Shown one piece after another: positions 10,430 through 21,739 of a stretch of DNA of 64,000 nt; position 1 is the stretch's first letter, and each line of letters starts with the position of its first letter. The stretch comes from Apoderus coryli (taxonomy: Eukaryota > Arthropoda > Insecta > Coleoptera > Attelabidae). The position numbers were made by a program, and so were the translations under genes. Location: contig OU452199.1 in NCBI GenBank assembly GCA_911728435.2, forward strand, positions 7,946,860 to 8,010,859, read 5' to 3'. A model generated the notes under the pieces. That model worked only from the letters and a program-made list of their open reading frames with translations. It did not search any database and was not told where the DNA came from.

Positions 10430-11720
10430 ATGGTATATGCTTAAAAATTCCTTAAGCAATACAAGAACATTGATGCCCCATATTGTTTACAACAGTTTCA
10501 AAAAAATTCGATCAGTAATCAAGGAAGACACAAAGATTGCTTATAAATAATATATAGAGGAGATTCAAAAGAATATAGACAATGGACCAAGAAACTTTTG
10601 GAACTATTTTCATTCTAAAAATAATTCTTCGAGAATTCCGAGCTAACTTCTTTGAGAGTGTATATACGGGTTCCTCGGATGTCATGAAATTAAGCTGCTA
10701 GTAAAAAGCTAAAAAACAAATTAACTGCTGGGCTTGCTGGTATACCGTCTTTCTTAGTTAAGAACTGCATTCCTGTGCTTGTAGCTCCTTTATGTTATAT
10801 CTATAATTTGGCAGTAAAAACAAAGGTTTTTCCATCTCAATGGAAGAAGTCTAAGATGGTGCCGGTATATCAGGCGGGTGACAAGTCGATTGTTTGTAAC
10901 TACCTATATCCATTCGGTTTAATTTCTGTAAGATTTTTGGGTTCTAACCTGGGACCGCTATTATTCTTGTTTATCAATGATCTGGATAGATGAGTTGCAA
11001 GGTGATTTGAATTGTGTGTTGAACTGGTCTCAGATGAATAACTTGCACCTGAATCCGACAAAATGCAAGGAGGAAACAGAATATTCAATATTCCTATAAA
11101 GTAAGTCGCACCACCATAATGTCTTCTGAGTCGGTGACTGACCTTGGTGTTGTAGTTGATTCAAAGCTTAGTTTTGTGAATCATATTTTGCCAAAGACAG
11201 CCGAGGCCAGTAAGATATGCGGATTTATAATTAGAAATACTAGAAACTTTGGGAATGTTATCGCTTCCAAAGCAGATTTTTGAAACGTCTGATGTTCATG
11301 GAAGGAGTGTACCCTGAGAGGGGTGTGGACTATGCCATGCTCTTGCGCCGTTTCAATTTCCAGAGCTTGGAAATGAAAAGAATTGTAAACTCGATTGTGT
11401 TTCTATATAAGCTGCTGCATGCTCGCAAAAGTAAATATTAATGTTGCAAGGGATGAAGGTCGATTTATTCGTACCTTTCATACCGATAGGACAAGGAGGA
11501 ATGTATTGCTGCGTTCTCCTGTGAGCATAATATGTGTGCCAATGAAAGTTTTGTTGGTTAAAGTTGTTAATGTAAGGTGTGTTGTCATCTCTGGTATTCT
11601 ATATTAAGTTGTTTTGATTTGTATGTAAGAATAATAAGTTTGGTTAGTAACTTAAGATATTTGTCCTGTAAAGGGTTCGTATAAACTGTTGGTCGAATAA
11701 ATGCTATTATATTATTATAT
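10430..11720 (+). mobile_element. Degenerate Jockey/CR1-type LINE, 3' portion
   Basis: Frames broken by several stops spell the order of a LINE polymerase. They run from a linker NIDNGPRNFWNYFHSKNN, through AGLAGIPSFLVKNC...VFPSQWKKSKMVPVYQAGDKS (fingers), SNLGPLLFLFINDLDR (motif before the catalytic box) and NWSQMNNLHLNPTKC, to a C-terminal part near 11300-11400. The FADD-type catalytic box is deleted. It ends in AATAAATGC plus TTATTA-like repeats (11697-11720), a typical tail. Non-functional. Confidence 0.8.
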
Positions 11721-11893
11721 TTTTATGACAACATATTTTTAGTTTAAACAATTCACGTAGTTTGCTTAAAAATAATTGTTTAAGATTTTTAAAATCGTGT
11801 ATACTAATGACATAGAATAATAACTATAGATAAGAAGGGTCAGTAGACGCTAAAAACGGCATCGACTCGGCGCAATCCCAGCCACATTCGGGC

Positions 11894-11957
11894 CCGCTAC
11901 TATGTTATACGATATCTATATATACTATAAGATACTATACTATAACTATAGTAGCGG
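11894..11957. repeat. Hairpin downstream of the DM4/DM12 gene
   Basis: CCGCTACTAT at 11894 is mirrored by ATAGTAGCGG ending at 11957, with partly paired TA-rich sequence between. Short foldback; no function inferred. Confidence 0.5.
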
Positions 11958-12149
11958 CGAATTGCTTTGAAGGCAGAGAGATAAAACGTTCCGACACGAA
12001 GTGTAGTAACTGTATATTAAACTGTGCTAATGATCTATATGAACGTTTTACCTTAAAACTACCATAAGGTAATCAAATAACTTTTTTTACTACAAGTAAG
12101 AAAAATACTGTTTTTTTATATAAATATTTAATTGCTTATCATTCTCGGT

Positions 12150-15100
12150 TTAACTAAGAACTTTCATTTTGTCATATATACTCCCAATCCAACTTACAAG
12201 TTTCAATACACTAAATGAACATTTTGTCCGATATTTTTTACAACGTTTATGTTTTCTACCATTAATCTCAGCTTCTTCGTAAACTTTTAGTAGCCCTTCA
12301 TTTTTTGATGAAGATGGTCTGAAAAAGTTAATATATATTATTATACAGGGAAGTAAATAAAAGTGAACATGTGTTTTGGATGCACAAACAAGATTTTAAT
12401 TTTTGTTCGTAAAATTGTTAGGGTAAACAAGTAGTTCCAATTTTAGTTGCAGCCGTTTAAAAAGTAATTTTCGTTATAAGTACTCACAAGGAGAACACCG
12501 TATAGTGAATTCTAAAGCAACCTAAAGAGTATTATGTTGAAAATGATTATTTTTAAATTTATTAGGTTCTGACGCTCAGAAAAATAAATCTAGGACAGAT
12601 AAACTAAGTTTTTTTTTGTTGGTTTCATAATAATTTTTATCTTGTCTAAACTCGGTAGAAACAGATTCAGTTTCTCAGGTCTAGGAAAGATAAGCGATTC
12701 ATTTCAAATATGGTTTCTTATAGTTAGTAAATGTTACAACAAAAATTCATAATTATATACCTTTGCATTTAGTAATAAATATTTTCATAATATAGAAAGT
12801 GTTTCTTTTTAATCCCACACATCTATTAGTTAATAAATTATATTTGAAAAAAATGCGACAGTGCCTGCGTAGGTATGTATTTATTATTGGAAACTACAAC
12901 CACTATTTCAAAAGAATTATACTACGCCACTGGCTTTTGTTTACAACACTCCTTCTGTCATTAAAAAGGTAAATATTGACCTTTATGTTATGAAGACAAA
13001 CATTCAAATTAGATGACATTTCTATTTTTATTTCTGAGTTCTGAGGGTATACAGATTTTCATTTAGTTCTGCCCGGTTTAGAGGGGCGTGATTTAATTTT
13101 TTATTATTTCAAATTGGGGGTAACACTTGATAGCTCTATGTGGAGGTAAATGTAAGATGCCTCTAGCGGTGGTACGTAGCACGCGTAATAGTTTAAATAC
13201 AATCATACTTACGTCAAGAAAATATGTAGTAAATCACCGAGGATTCCAGTATCTGCAGATGAATATTCAGCACCTTCACAAATAGCTCTTAAAAGACATT
13301 TTCTTCCCGATAACCCATGCCTACAAAAATTTTAAATTCATAATACCTATTAAACTAGGTACCTAACAAACAATATTTCTCAAAATAGCATTTTAGAACA
13401 AGAATTACTCTGTTATACTGACTTTCAATCAATAATCTTAGGACCGATAAGGGATTGCTGGGCGATAACTTGAAAACATTACAGATACCGAAGAGGATGA
13501 TATGAGGGGTTTCTTTAGTAGAAAGCTTTTAGGACTTATCTATTAGTAGTACCTATTCTTCATGAGATTAATTTGTGTAGACTGCTTCTTCTCGCGACTG
13601 AAGCTTTTGACCACGCAGTCCGTTTTTGATTGTGTATGGGAGAACTTGCATTGGACAGTAATAGGTTTTTGATGTTGTAGAGAAAGTGTTACTACATGAC
13701 TATTTTTTGGAGAATTTGGGAACGGACTACTTCTGTCCGCTTTTCTTCACCTTGGAGTTTCTAAACAGAGACGAGTGGCATTTTTGTCCATAATTTGTAG
13801 TAGTGTCTTGAGAGGATTTCAATGGGTTATAGTACCTACTAGGTGCGGTTAGTAAAAGAAAACTTGGGTTTGACAAAATATAATTCTGATAAACGAAGAA
13901 AAAGAAACCTGAATTTTTCTACAGAACGTATGTAACTACTTTAGGATAGGTGGCATTGTAAAAAAAATACGCGTGCGGCACAGTACACGTGATAGAAGTG
14001 AATACTTCTTTCACGAGAGAGGAAGGGAATACGAATGACGGTACAAAAGGGACAACCGAAGGATAGGCAACGTTAAGCCGCTATATACATAATAGTGTAT
14101 GGTATAGGATATAGTCTCTCTCTCTCCCCCTCATATTTGTTATATGCTTCATCTCTTTTGCGGGACGAAAATTTTATAAATCGTGTCGTGACGCGACCTT
14201 GAAAAATCACTCTCATGCGGCCATAGAAGTATTCACTTCAAAAACACACACATTTACAGAGTACTTGCAGAATTTTTGAAGAAATTAACAAACTAATAAG
14301 GTCTCTAAGAATGCAATAGAGTGTAGCAAGTTACCAAAAAACTTGTGTTTGCTTGATCCCATTGAGCAAAGTCATGAGTGAAGATCTTGAAACTGCTATA
14401 ACCCACTCCACTGGGGAAAAGATTATCTAAGGGTACTATTGTAAATTGAATTAAAAAACTGTGAACTGTGTTTCACCGGGCATATTGCCTGCTCACACTA
14501 GATGTCGCCAAAAGCATCTTGTTGTCTTTCAACTCTCGTGCTCATATAAGCTCTTCGTAAATGTTGGAAATTTGGGTCGCACTGCCTGCCGATCACCACT
14601 GATGAGTTGTGGATCAACGAAACGGCCCGTCTGGTGAAAGCATGGTAGTGTGAAACAAATTTCCAGCAAAACTTGAAGTCTTGTTATATTATGTAACAAG
14701 CAATTCATTAAAAAAAAACTCAAAAATAAAATTATGTGGAATTAATAAATTACATTGAACTTAAAATCTACTAGGGAAGTATGTTCATTTTGATTTCCTT
14801 TACACTTTTTACCAACCAAACCAAAACCAATTACTTGTTAGATACGAAATACTATTTTAAATGTACAATAATTATCAAGATATTTCGTACAAAAATAAAT
14901 TGCAATCTTAATATTAGCAAGACCAACCAAGGGGGCCCAGGCAATCTTAATGATTGAAGCCTACCCGAGCCACAGTATAATAAATAATACAGTATTCTGA
15001 CTTTCCGCTTGCGAGCCGTCCTGCGCATATCGTCGCGCATGCCGCCATTATGGGTTAAAACGTCACAATAATCCCATTGACGTAGATAGATACCGTTTAC

Positions 15101-18100
15101 TCCTGTGTTCAATATATAGTTCATTGTCGGCATGTACGAGATAAATAAATATTGTGTTTGTAATCTAATTCTGTGTTTTTCGTATAATGTTCGTGAGAAT
15201 TTTTTTTTTTTTTTTGAAAGGGTCCGTACGACTTAAGTCCCCGGTTTCACTGCAGCCTCATGGGCTTATTGTGAAAAATCCCCGTATATTATGCCACCCA
15301 ATCCAGCAGCCCTGTACCCTCCACTAACTTGTGGAGTTCAGTTATGTGTTGGGTGTCAATATCTGCTGGCGCAATCAGCGAATGCCCAAAGATAGCGTGT
15401 CTTCTTCGTTGTAGAACTACACACTCACATATTACATGGTAAGCTGTTTCAACTGCCCCATTACACAATCTGCATTGCAGGTCCCCATTGTACAGCCCCA
15501 TCTTATTTAGGTGGTCTCTCAGAGCGCAATGCCCAGTAAGGAGTCCCATAGTTATTCGCATCTGTTCGTGAGAATTAAAAGGATTTAATTTTTATTAACG
15601 TATCTTATGATTAATACAATGAACAATCAGGGAGGACATGTGTGTGCTGCAAAATGTTGTCCCAATAAGCGGTACACTTGCTCTAAGAATTTTCTTCGCT
15701 TCCCCACAGATCCTGTAGGTGAGTAATAAGTAAAAATAAAGATGAATACTAGATAATTTTACGTTTATAACAACTATTTGTATAACCGTAAAATTTATAT
15801 TACGAAATGGCAGTATCTAATATGTTTTTAAACTAAATGAAAGTAAAACATAAACACAAGTTGTCTCGTGGCGAGATAGCATGATAACGATAGGTTTAAG
15901 CTAAAATATAAGTTACATTTAGGTTAAGTTAAGAAGCACTGCTTCAACTTTTATAAAAATGTCTTTTACTAATAAAGTCTTTATTATTGTTGTGTTTATT
16001 ATTATGATTATTAAAAATCACCCAATCATGTCAACATTTAACTGATACCACCACTCAAGGCTGTTTTCAATCACAATGACACACCACAAATATTTCTGAA
16101 ATTGACAGCGATATTATTATGTACTTAAATATTTTTACAAAAATGAAAATACAGTACTGTGGTTAGAAACCGAAAACTATAATTATTTGTAACCCAAAAT
16201 GGCGGCGTCTTACGTCACAGTTTATTTCAAAGTGCCAACGTGGAGTCGGAATGCTGTACTTATTAATGCTGTGCCCGAGCAACAATGTTTATTTTAGTTA
16301 GTGACGTACCCTCGTCATAATTTGACTTCAAAAACAAACAAACATACTCTCATGATTCCTGATTCCGAATTTCCGAAGAATATCATTATTTGTATTTATA
16401 CCTACTTACTATAAGTACATCCATTTAATTTTACTGTATTTATCTTAACTCAAATGTTATTAGAGCATCTTAAATAAAAAGTAACTTTTTAAGCAAAAAA
16501 TTTTAAATTAAAGTAAGTCGAGCCCTGCTAGTTATAGGTATTAGCGAAAAGTGGAAACATCCATCACATTGACACCGTGCAAAATTGACTTTTACTTTTT
16601 GTTTTTCTTTACAAACAAAATTAACACGTATGAGATACAGAATTTGAAGTAAGATTAGTTATATGAGTATTAAAATATTTACTTACGACTTTAGTTTATT
16701 TTCCAAAAGTTCGTAAACAAACTGGCGTGTCGACGATGAACCAACAATGGGCGGATACTCAAAAGACGTCTGATTTTCCGGCAAGCTGTAGGCAGCCTCA
16801 AAGTTTACTGCTATGAATACGTCTGCGGGTCCTTTTATTTGCAATGGCAGCGCAAAAGCTGTTAGCAACTAAAACAAGACATTTATTTGAAAATTAGTGT
16901 ATGAACCAGATTTATTTATTTAGTTCAATAATATTATTATTACTATTTTTTTGAGAGATTTGAATGCTTGGTCAATTGCTCTGTGAGCTATGTTTGTAGC
17001 TTCTTATTACCGTAGCCAACTTTTCTAACAGAGAGAAGCTAGCCTAGCACGTGTTCTTGTACCGAGTGAAACAAAACGACATGCAGTGCGTTATCTGTGT
17101 CTTTTTATGCGGAGACCGAGTAAAATATTGTTGGTATTCTTATTTGTTTACTACTAAAGTCACACCTATTCTATGATATGTCGAGAGAGTATGGAAAATT
17201 AAGTCATACCTATCTTATTAATCTAAAATTATTGGTTTGCAATAACAAGTCGATTATAAGTTTGAAAATAGTGTTTAATTAGTGAGTTAAAGTTGTTCAT
17301 GAGACCAGAACGTATACGTATCTATTGACAGCTAGGCATGCGCAAACGAATTTTTCATCTCGTTTGCGGATACGTATCGCGTATCGATACGGTCTCTTGC
17401 GTGTCATTCAGACGAGAACGCATTCTACCGGAAATCCTCCACTGTATGACCGAGGTATCCGAACGAGTTACACAAATATAAACATAACCTAAGAGAAATC
17501 CGTTACGTTGCTAATCAAACTTTTACTCATTTTCAGTCCTAGATTTTTCAATTGACTTATTCTAAATAATTTGTTACCAACACAAGTACTTAATAGTCAA
17601 GTATTAAGTCACAGCACCTCAGTAGGTTTAAATTGGTTCGTAGACTTTAAATTATTACCATTTGATGGAAGGGTCACTACAAGTATTATTGACAAAATGA
17701 ATAGACTTTTTGATATTTTAAATTCCAGTCACTTAATCCTCGTAATTTCAAATTTTTTTACTGCTTGCATCTGCAGTCGGCAAAGCTTTCATCGAACGAA
17801 AATAAGGGACTGTTATATGTTGGGTGATAATACAGATAAATCACTAACAAAAATTCATGATTGACATTTGGCAGGATATTATTGGGAATCATTTCATTGG
17901 GTCGCATGTGAACTCAAATGTTTTTATCGCTGTTGTATTTTATGGCCATCGTCTACTGTTGTCATCCGACATGAAGCTTATTGGATATATTTTTATTGGA
18001 AAATATACGAAAATTTAAAGAGGGATTTTTCCCAATGTCAAAAAATCTTGTTTTAATTTGGTAATTTTATAATTTAACTTTTACCTAGTTGTTCCTCTTA

Positions 18101-20165
18101 AATTACGACAAACACATTCATTTTTTTTTCAGTGAATAAATTTGGCTTAAAGATTTAAGTTATGTAAAATGACACTTGTCAATATTTTTTAGGAGTCTTT
18201 TTACCTGGGTAACTCGCTATGTACCCGTTTAGCGCGGTTTTGAGGAAAAACTTTTTTATTTGTAGATTTAGGAGAAAAAGTCATTCTTTATAAAAACCTC
18301 TGCTTGTGTCGAAACTACAATTTCGACTACCAAATTTACGATTACTATACAGGGTATATCAAAAATAATATTTTTAATGATTTTGATTTTCTTCTTTTTT
18401 TTTTTAATTTTATTATTTCAATAGTAGCTATGAAATTAACCACTTTGAGAAAAAACTTTATTAGCTTTTTTGCAAAATTGGTGTATAAATCACGGTTTTG
18501 ACAATATTTTAATACAATAAAAAAAAAAAAAACAGAAAAATCTAAATCATTAAAAATGTTATTTTTGATATCTGTATAGTAATTGTAAATTTGGTATTAG
18601 AAATTGTAGTTTCGACGCAAGCAGCCGTTTTTATAAAGAATGACTTTTTCTTCTAAATCTACAAATAAAAAAGTTTTTCCTCTTCCGAACTCTATCCGTG
18701 GCCACATTGTATATCGACCACATATCAAATACAAACTCCAGGAAATAGTTTTTCTTCTTCTTCTTTCAGTGCCATGCAGATTCCTTCGTAAAGCGTCCTC
18801 CGTTTTTCTTATCATATGATTCTATTTATGGCGGCTTCTTGGAGCGACTGGAAGTCGCTTATTCCCGTCCACTGGCGTATGTTTCTAAGCCAGGACAATT
18901 TCCTCCTTCCAATGCCTCGTCTTCCACCTTCGATCTTTCCCTGTAGTATCAGGCGTTGGAATTCCTATCGCTCTCCCCGTACAATGTGTCCCAGGTAAGA
19001 GATCTTCCGCTTCTTAATGTGTCCGAAGAGTTCTCGGTCTTCCAAACCAGTCATCCTGAGCACATCATCGTTTCTGACGTGTTCCGTCCACGATATTCTT
19101 AGCATCCGTCTCAAAGTCCACATCTTGAATGCTTCAATTCGGTTGACAGAAACAGCTTTAAGCCTCCACGTTTCCGCTCCGTATAGGAGAACCGACCAGA
19201 CATAACATTTAACCATTCTGTACCTGAGTTGGAAGTTTAAATTCCGGTTGGTGAGGAATTTTTTTAGTTTTAGAAAAGTTGTTCTTGCTTGTTCTATCCT
19301 GCACCTAATTTTAAGTTCTGGGTTCCACTTGTCGTCCACCACAGACCCCAAGTATTTAAACTTATTGACCCGCTCTATTTGCTCTCCATTGAGTTGTAAA
19401 TTTACGTTTGGTACGATATCTCTAGATATGACCATAAACTTCGTTTTAGTGATGTTAATCTTTAGGCCCCTTTGTTGACTTGCCTCATTGACAGTATTTA
19501 GTAGGGTTTGCAGATCGTTGGCATTATCGGCTATTATTACTGGTGCCAGTATAGATTCGCACTAAGTTTTACATCTTTGTTGTCCAATCCAAGTTCTTGA
19601 GATATGTTACCAGGAGTTCGTGTCTTACATTATCAAAAGCCTTCTCATAGTCGATGAAACATATGAAGGCGTTTTTTCTTTGATGAAGGCAGTTTTCCAC
19701 CAAGCCTGCAGGCTGAAGATGGCCTTTCTGGTTCCAAACCCTTGCTTGAAGGCAAACTGACTAAATCCGCTTACCTCCTCGCATTTCCTGTAGAGTCTAG
19801 TGTGCATGATTCGAAGAGGCAGTTTTAAAAATGGCTCATTAAGCTAATGAGCCGATAATCTTTACGTCTTTGTACGTTATTCGATTTTGGTAGGGCTACA
19901 AATGTGGAACGAAGCCAGTCTGTTTTTAATGAGGAAGAAAAACTTCGGCGGTTTTATAAATAACATAAAGTAGAACCACTCTCAAAATATTGACGTAAAT
20001 CATATAAAAACATGGAACCAAATCTTTGCTTACCCCGATAAAAGGTCCTCCATAAGGATAATGTATATACGGATTTTTAATAGTATATCTCGGCTCATCA
20101 CCAACACTCAATTTAATAATTGAAGTAACCACAAAAATGAATATTAAACATTTCCTAAAACACAT
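12150..20165 (-). CDS. DM4/DM12-family secreted protein
   Basis: Four exons on the minus strand: 20165-20034, 16868-16687, 13320-13213, 12318-12150. GT-AG junctions and phases (0, 2, 2) fit, giving 196 aa. Exon 1 encodes a signal peptide (MCFRKCLIFIFVVTSIIKL, cleavage near residue 22) and an aromatic YIHYPYGGPF stretch. Exon 2 carries LPLQIKGPADVFIAVNFEAA, then SLPEN and QFVYELLENKL. Exon 3 carries the family core CLLRAICEGAE...GILGDLLHIFLT. Exon 4 carries the C-terminal YEEAEINGR...CKKYRTKCSFSVLKL. These match the order and length (about 200 aa) of the DM4/DM12 (DM4_12) domain family, whose members are secreted and of unknown function. Paired cysteines in CLLRAIC and KRCKKYRTKC suggest disulphides. 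The 8-kb gene is inflated by insertions in introns 1 and 2. ATTAAA just after the stop (12127-12132, minus) may serve polyadenylation. Confidence 0.9.
12319..13212. other. Intron 3 of the DM4/DM12 gene
   Basis: Nothing recognised: AT-rich, with no repeat ends or coding signal seen. Confidence 0.4.
14453..14712 (+). repeat. Dispersed repeat carrying a hammerhead ribozyme
   Basis: The segment from CACTGCCTGCCGATCACC to ATGTAACAAGCAATTCA is shared, inverted, with 3970-4090. Its last 20 bp are shared with 8873-8893, and its ribozyme core partly with 59075-59106. It lies in intron 2 of the DM4/DM12 gene, opposite to transcription. Such ribozymes are typical of Penelope-like elements and small retrozyme-like repeats; no reverse transcriptase is attached here. 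Confidence 0.7.
14592..14637 (+). ncRNA. Type I hammerhead ribozyme
   Basis: All conserved parts are present in order. Stem I strand TCACCA (14593-14598), core CTGATGA (14599-14605), stem II GTTG/CAAC with loop TGGAT (14606-14618), GAAA (14619-14622). A minimal stem III follows (ACG/CGT of ACGGCCCGT), the cleavage nucleotide C at 14631 in GTC, then TGGTGA (14632-14637), which is perfectly complementary to the first strand. Predicted self-cleavage is after 14631. Minimal stem III is characteristic of ribozymes in Penelope-like retroelements, which often act as dimers. Confidence 0.85.
15188..15577 (-). mobile_element. 5'-truncated LINE insertion with target-site duplication
   Basis: The minus frame 15561-15289 encodes the end of a LINE polymerase (RITMGLLTGHCALRDHLNKM, then a CRLCNGAVETAYHVICEC zinc-knuckle-like block), as in Jockey/R1-type elements. 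A short 3' UTR (AGGCTGCAGTGAAACCGGGG) and a poly-A tail follow (poly-T 15201-15216). TGTTCGTGAGAATT occurs on both sides (about 15187-15200 and 15564-15577), a 14-bp target-site duplication. The duplication is near perfect, suggesting a fairly recent insertion. Confidence 0.85.
15607..15718 (+). CDS. THAP-domain first exon (partial)
   Basis: ATG at 15607 (a second in frame at 15619) opens MINTMNNQGGHVCAAKCCPN and continues to FLRFPTDPV, ending at a good donor G|GTGAGT (15719). The C-x3/4-C spacing and the FxRFP motif are the N-terminal part of a THAP zinc-coordinating DNA-binding domain. The exon with W and the CxxH pair was not found downstream. It lies antisense in intron 2 of the DM4/DM12 gene, 30 bp from the LINE insertion. 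It may belong to a P-like transposon, part of whose catalytic region could be at 17560. Confidence 0.5.
17560..17770 (+). pseudogene. P-element-like transposase fragment
   Basis: The frame contains TQVLNSQVLSHSTSVGLNWF and IIDKMNRLFDILNSS. These resemble the conserved block of P-element/THAP9 transposases (QVLSHSVA..., then ID.MDKLFD.LNS). It is followed by unrelated or shifted sequence up to about 18050. It lies in intron 1 of the DM4/DM12 gene. Similarity is from memory of the family pattern; moderate confidence. Confidence 0.5.
18242..18682. mobile_element. Foldback element with about 150-bp near-identical arms
   Basis: GAGGAAAAACTTTTTTATTT at 18242 recurs inverted ending at 18682. The arms stay about 90 percent alike by eye through TCGAAACTACAATTTC, ACTATACAG and TATCAAAAATAA to about 18395/18530, around a T-rich centre. 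There is no coding capacity. It abuts the LINE 3' end at about 18745. Confidence 0.85.
18745..19924 (-). mobile_element. RTE/CR1-like LINE polymerase, 5'-truncated
   Basis: Read on the minus strand from 19924: WLRSTFVALPK (first RT block), RLISLMSHF, FAFKQGFGTRKAIF, then a shifted segment with YEKAFDNVRHELL. Then comes the long frame 19435-18965 with VNKFKYLGSVVDDKWNPE, RIEQARTTFLKLKKFL, SVLLYGAETWRL, FKMWTLRRMLRISWTEHVR and YLGHIVRGE. It ends with RRKLSWLRNIRQWTGI and an AAGAAGAAGA tail at 18747-18766. The catalytic box is lost between the frames. The block order is that of insect LINE ORF2. Non-functional; it sits in intron 1 of the DM4/DM12 gene in the same orientation. Confidence 0.88.
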
Positions 20166-20618
20166 GTTACCATAAATAATTCAGTTGAACAATTAAAATT
20201 AAAACCAACACAGATATGTTCAAAATTATTTAAATGTACGTTAAATTCTTACATGGTCTCGCGAAATCCGGTCTAAATTCAGCTGTTAGCTATAGTTGTT
20301 ACATGTCACTTAAGATAAATTAGTTAAAAGAGAGTATGAGTTTGAAATGAGATATATGCAGATGAGTACCAAGTGCTAAATACGTAGGTACACTGGATTG
20401 ATAAAGCAGTGTTTTAAAGAGTTATGTGGAAATTCAACAAATTTAAGTTATGGGTTGGATTGGAATATATTATGGCGTATTGGTGCACCCAAGGGGGGGA
20501 TAAGGGGGCCATAGCCATCTTACTGTGGATTTATTTATTACTCTATGTAATGAAACTACTGTTTTATGCACTAAAAGTCTGTTTTTTAATGACTTAAAAT
20601 TGAATTTATTTCTTTATA

Positions 20619-20650
20619 CATGTTTCGGCTTGAGCTATAGCCATTTTCAG
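20619..20650 (-). repeat. CTGANRATG-stem-CGAAAC motif, copy 1
   Basis: The minus strand reads CTGAAAATGGCT...AGCCGAAACATGTA. The GGCT/AGCC stem, plus TTTA before and TAAA after, give a hammerhead-like layout with one extra base after CTGANRA. See the other copies at 20837, 21224, 42851, 52221, 52388, 56981, 59420 and 61246. Confidence 0.6.
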
Positions 20651-20711
20651 TAAATTATAATTACTTAACTAAACATATATTGGATCTTAGTGGACTTTTT
20701 CTTTATATTTA

Positions 20712-21387
20712 TACAGGGTGACCTGAAATTAACTTAAAACAGTTTAAGGGGACATTCCACAAGTGAATATAAGATTTTGTTTTCATATGAACATATATCG
20801 AAAAATGCTTCGTTTTTGGGTGTTATTTGTAAATTCCTGACGATGGGTTTTTAGTAATATTACCGAAACGCGTCTCGATATCAAAATGAAATTTGTCACG
20901 CTTACGTATCTTTGTAGGATTATTAAAAAATATGATATCTCATGGTTAGGAAAATGTCAGGGGTGGGTTAGGCTGGGGGGAGTCAGAACAAATTTTGTCC
21001 CAGCTTTTTTTTTGTGCGCTTTTTTTACTTTTTCTAAAAAGAATAATAAATATGAGACTTTTGTACATAAAAAATGTTCACTTGTTTCATAACGCTAGAA
21101 GAAGCCGTTTTCTTGAAAAATAACTTTGAACATTTCTATGCAACGTCTCCAATATTATTTACGGCTACCATAATACAAGAAACAGGGTAGAAATCAAAAG
21201 TTTCAAATTTATTATTTCGGTTTCGCGTTTCGGAAATATTACTAAAACACATCGTCAGGAATTTACAAATAACACCCTGTATATGAAAAAATAAGCATTT
21301 TTCGATATATGTTCATTCAAATTTTATTTTCGCTTATTGTAGAATGTCTCCTTAAATTGTTTTAAGTTAATTTCTGGACACCCTGTA
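20712..21387. mobile_element. TA-flanked foldback MITE (676 bp)
   Basis: The ends read TA-CAGGGTG and CACCCTG-TA. Left arm features (ACAGTTTAAGG, TATATCGAAAAATGCTT, ATTTGTAAATTCCTGACGATG) recur inverted at 21224-21380, so the arms reach about 170 bp. TA duplication suggests a Tc1/mariner-type helper. Each arm carries the CTGACGATG...CGAAACGCG motif. No transposase is seen; the centre (about 20900-21180) is unrecognised. Confidence 0.85.
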
Positions 21388-21433
21388 TATTGAAATGGAA
21401 TAAAAAAAATATTGTTAGTTACTGTCGACTGAT

Positions 21434-21491
21434 GTAAATGAGGCTGCAGTGAAACCGGGGATTTAGTCAAACGCACCCTTAAAAAAAAAAG
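21434..21491 (+). mobile_element. LINE 3' UTR stub with poly-A
   Basis: ATGAGGCTGCAGTGAAACCG through ACGCACCCTT and ten A matches the 3' end of the LINE at 15188-15577, here on the plus strand. Only the last 50 bp inserted. Confidence 0.75.
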
Positions 21492-21739
21492 ATGGTCACA
21501 AAAGAATTAAAAATCTTTAAAACTAAGAAAAATAAAATGCAGTAAATAATAACAAATATTTTAGCTAAAGCCAGACGTTCATAATTTACGTCGAGTTTTT
21601 ATTCAGTGGGAGATATTTTCAGCAAAAAGTTATCCATCCACAAAAAGTTACAGTTTAGTGTGTTGGATGGACATCAATCTGCACTATTTCGAAAATGAGG
21701 ATGGTCATACTATACTGTCTTCGGGAAACGGCGTCGGAA

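Noticed and set aside
17868..18056. Continuation of the P-like transposase frame
   Set aside because: The residues do not follow the family pattern that I can recall, so only 17560-17770 was called.
19017..19478. Plus-strand frames at 19017-19205 and 19248-19478
   Set aside because: Antisense shadows of the LINE frame 19435-18965.
20837..20874. Calling every CTGANGATG-CGAAAC motif a hammerhead ribozyme
   Set aside because: All have an extra base after CTGANGA, and most lack complementary stem I strands; only a structural motif is claimed.
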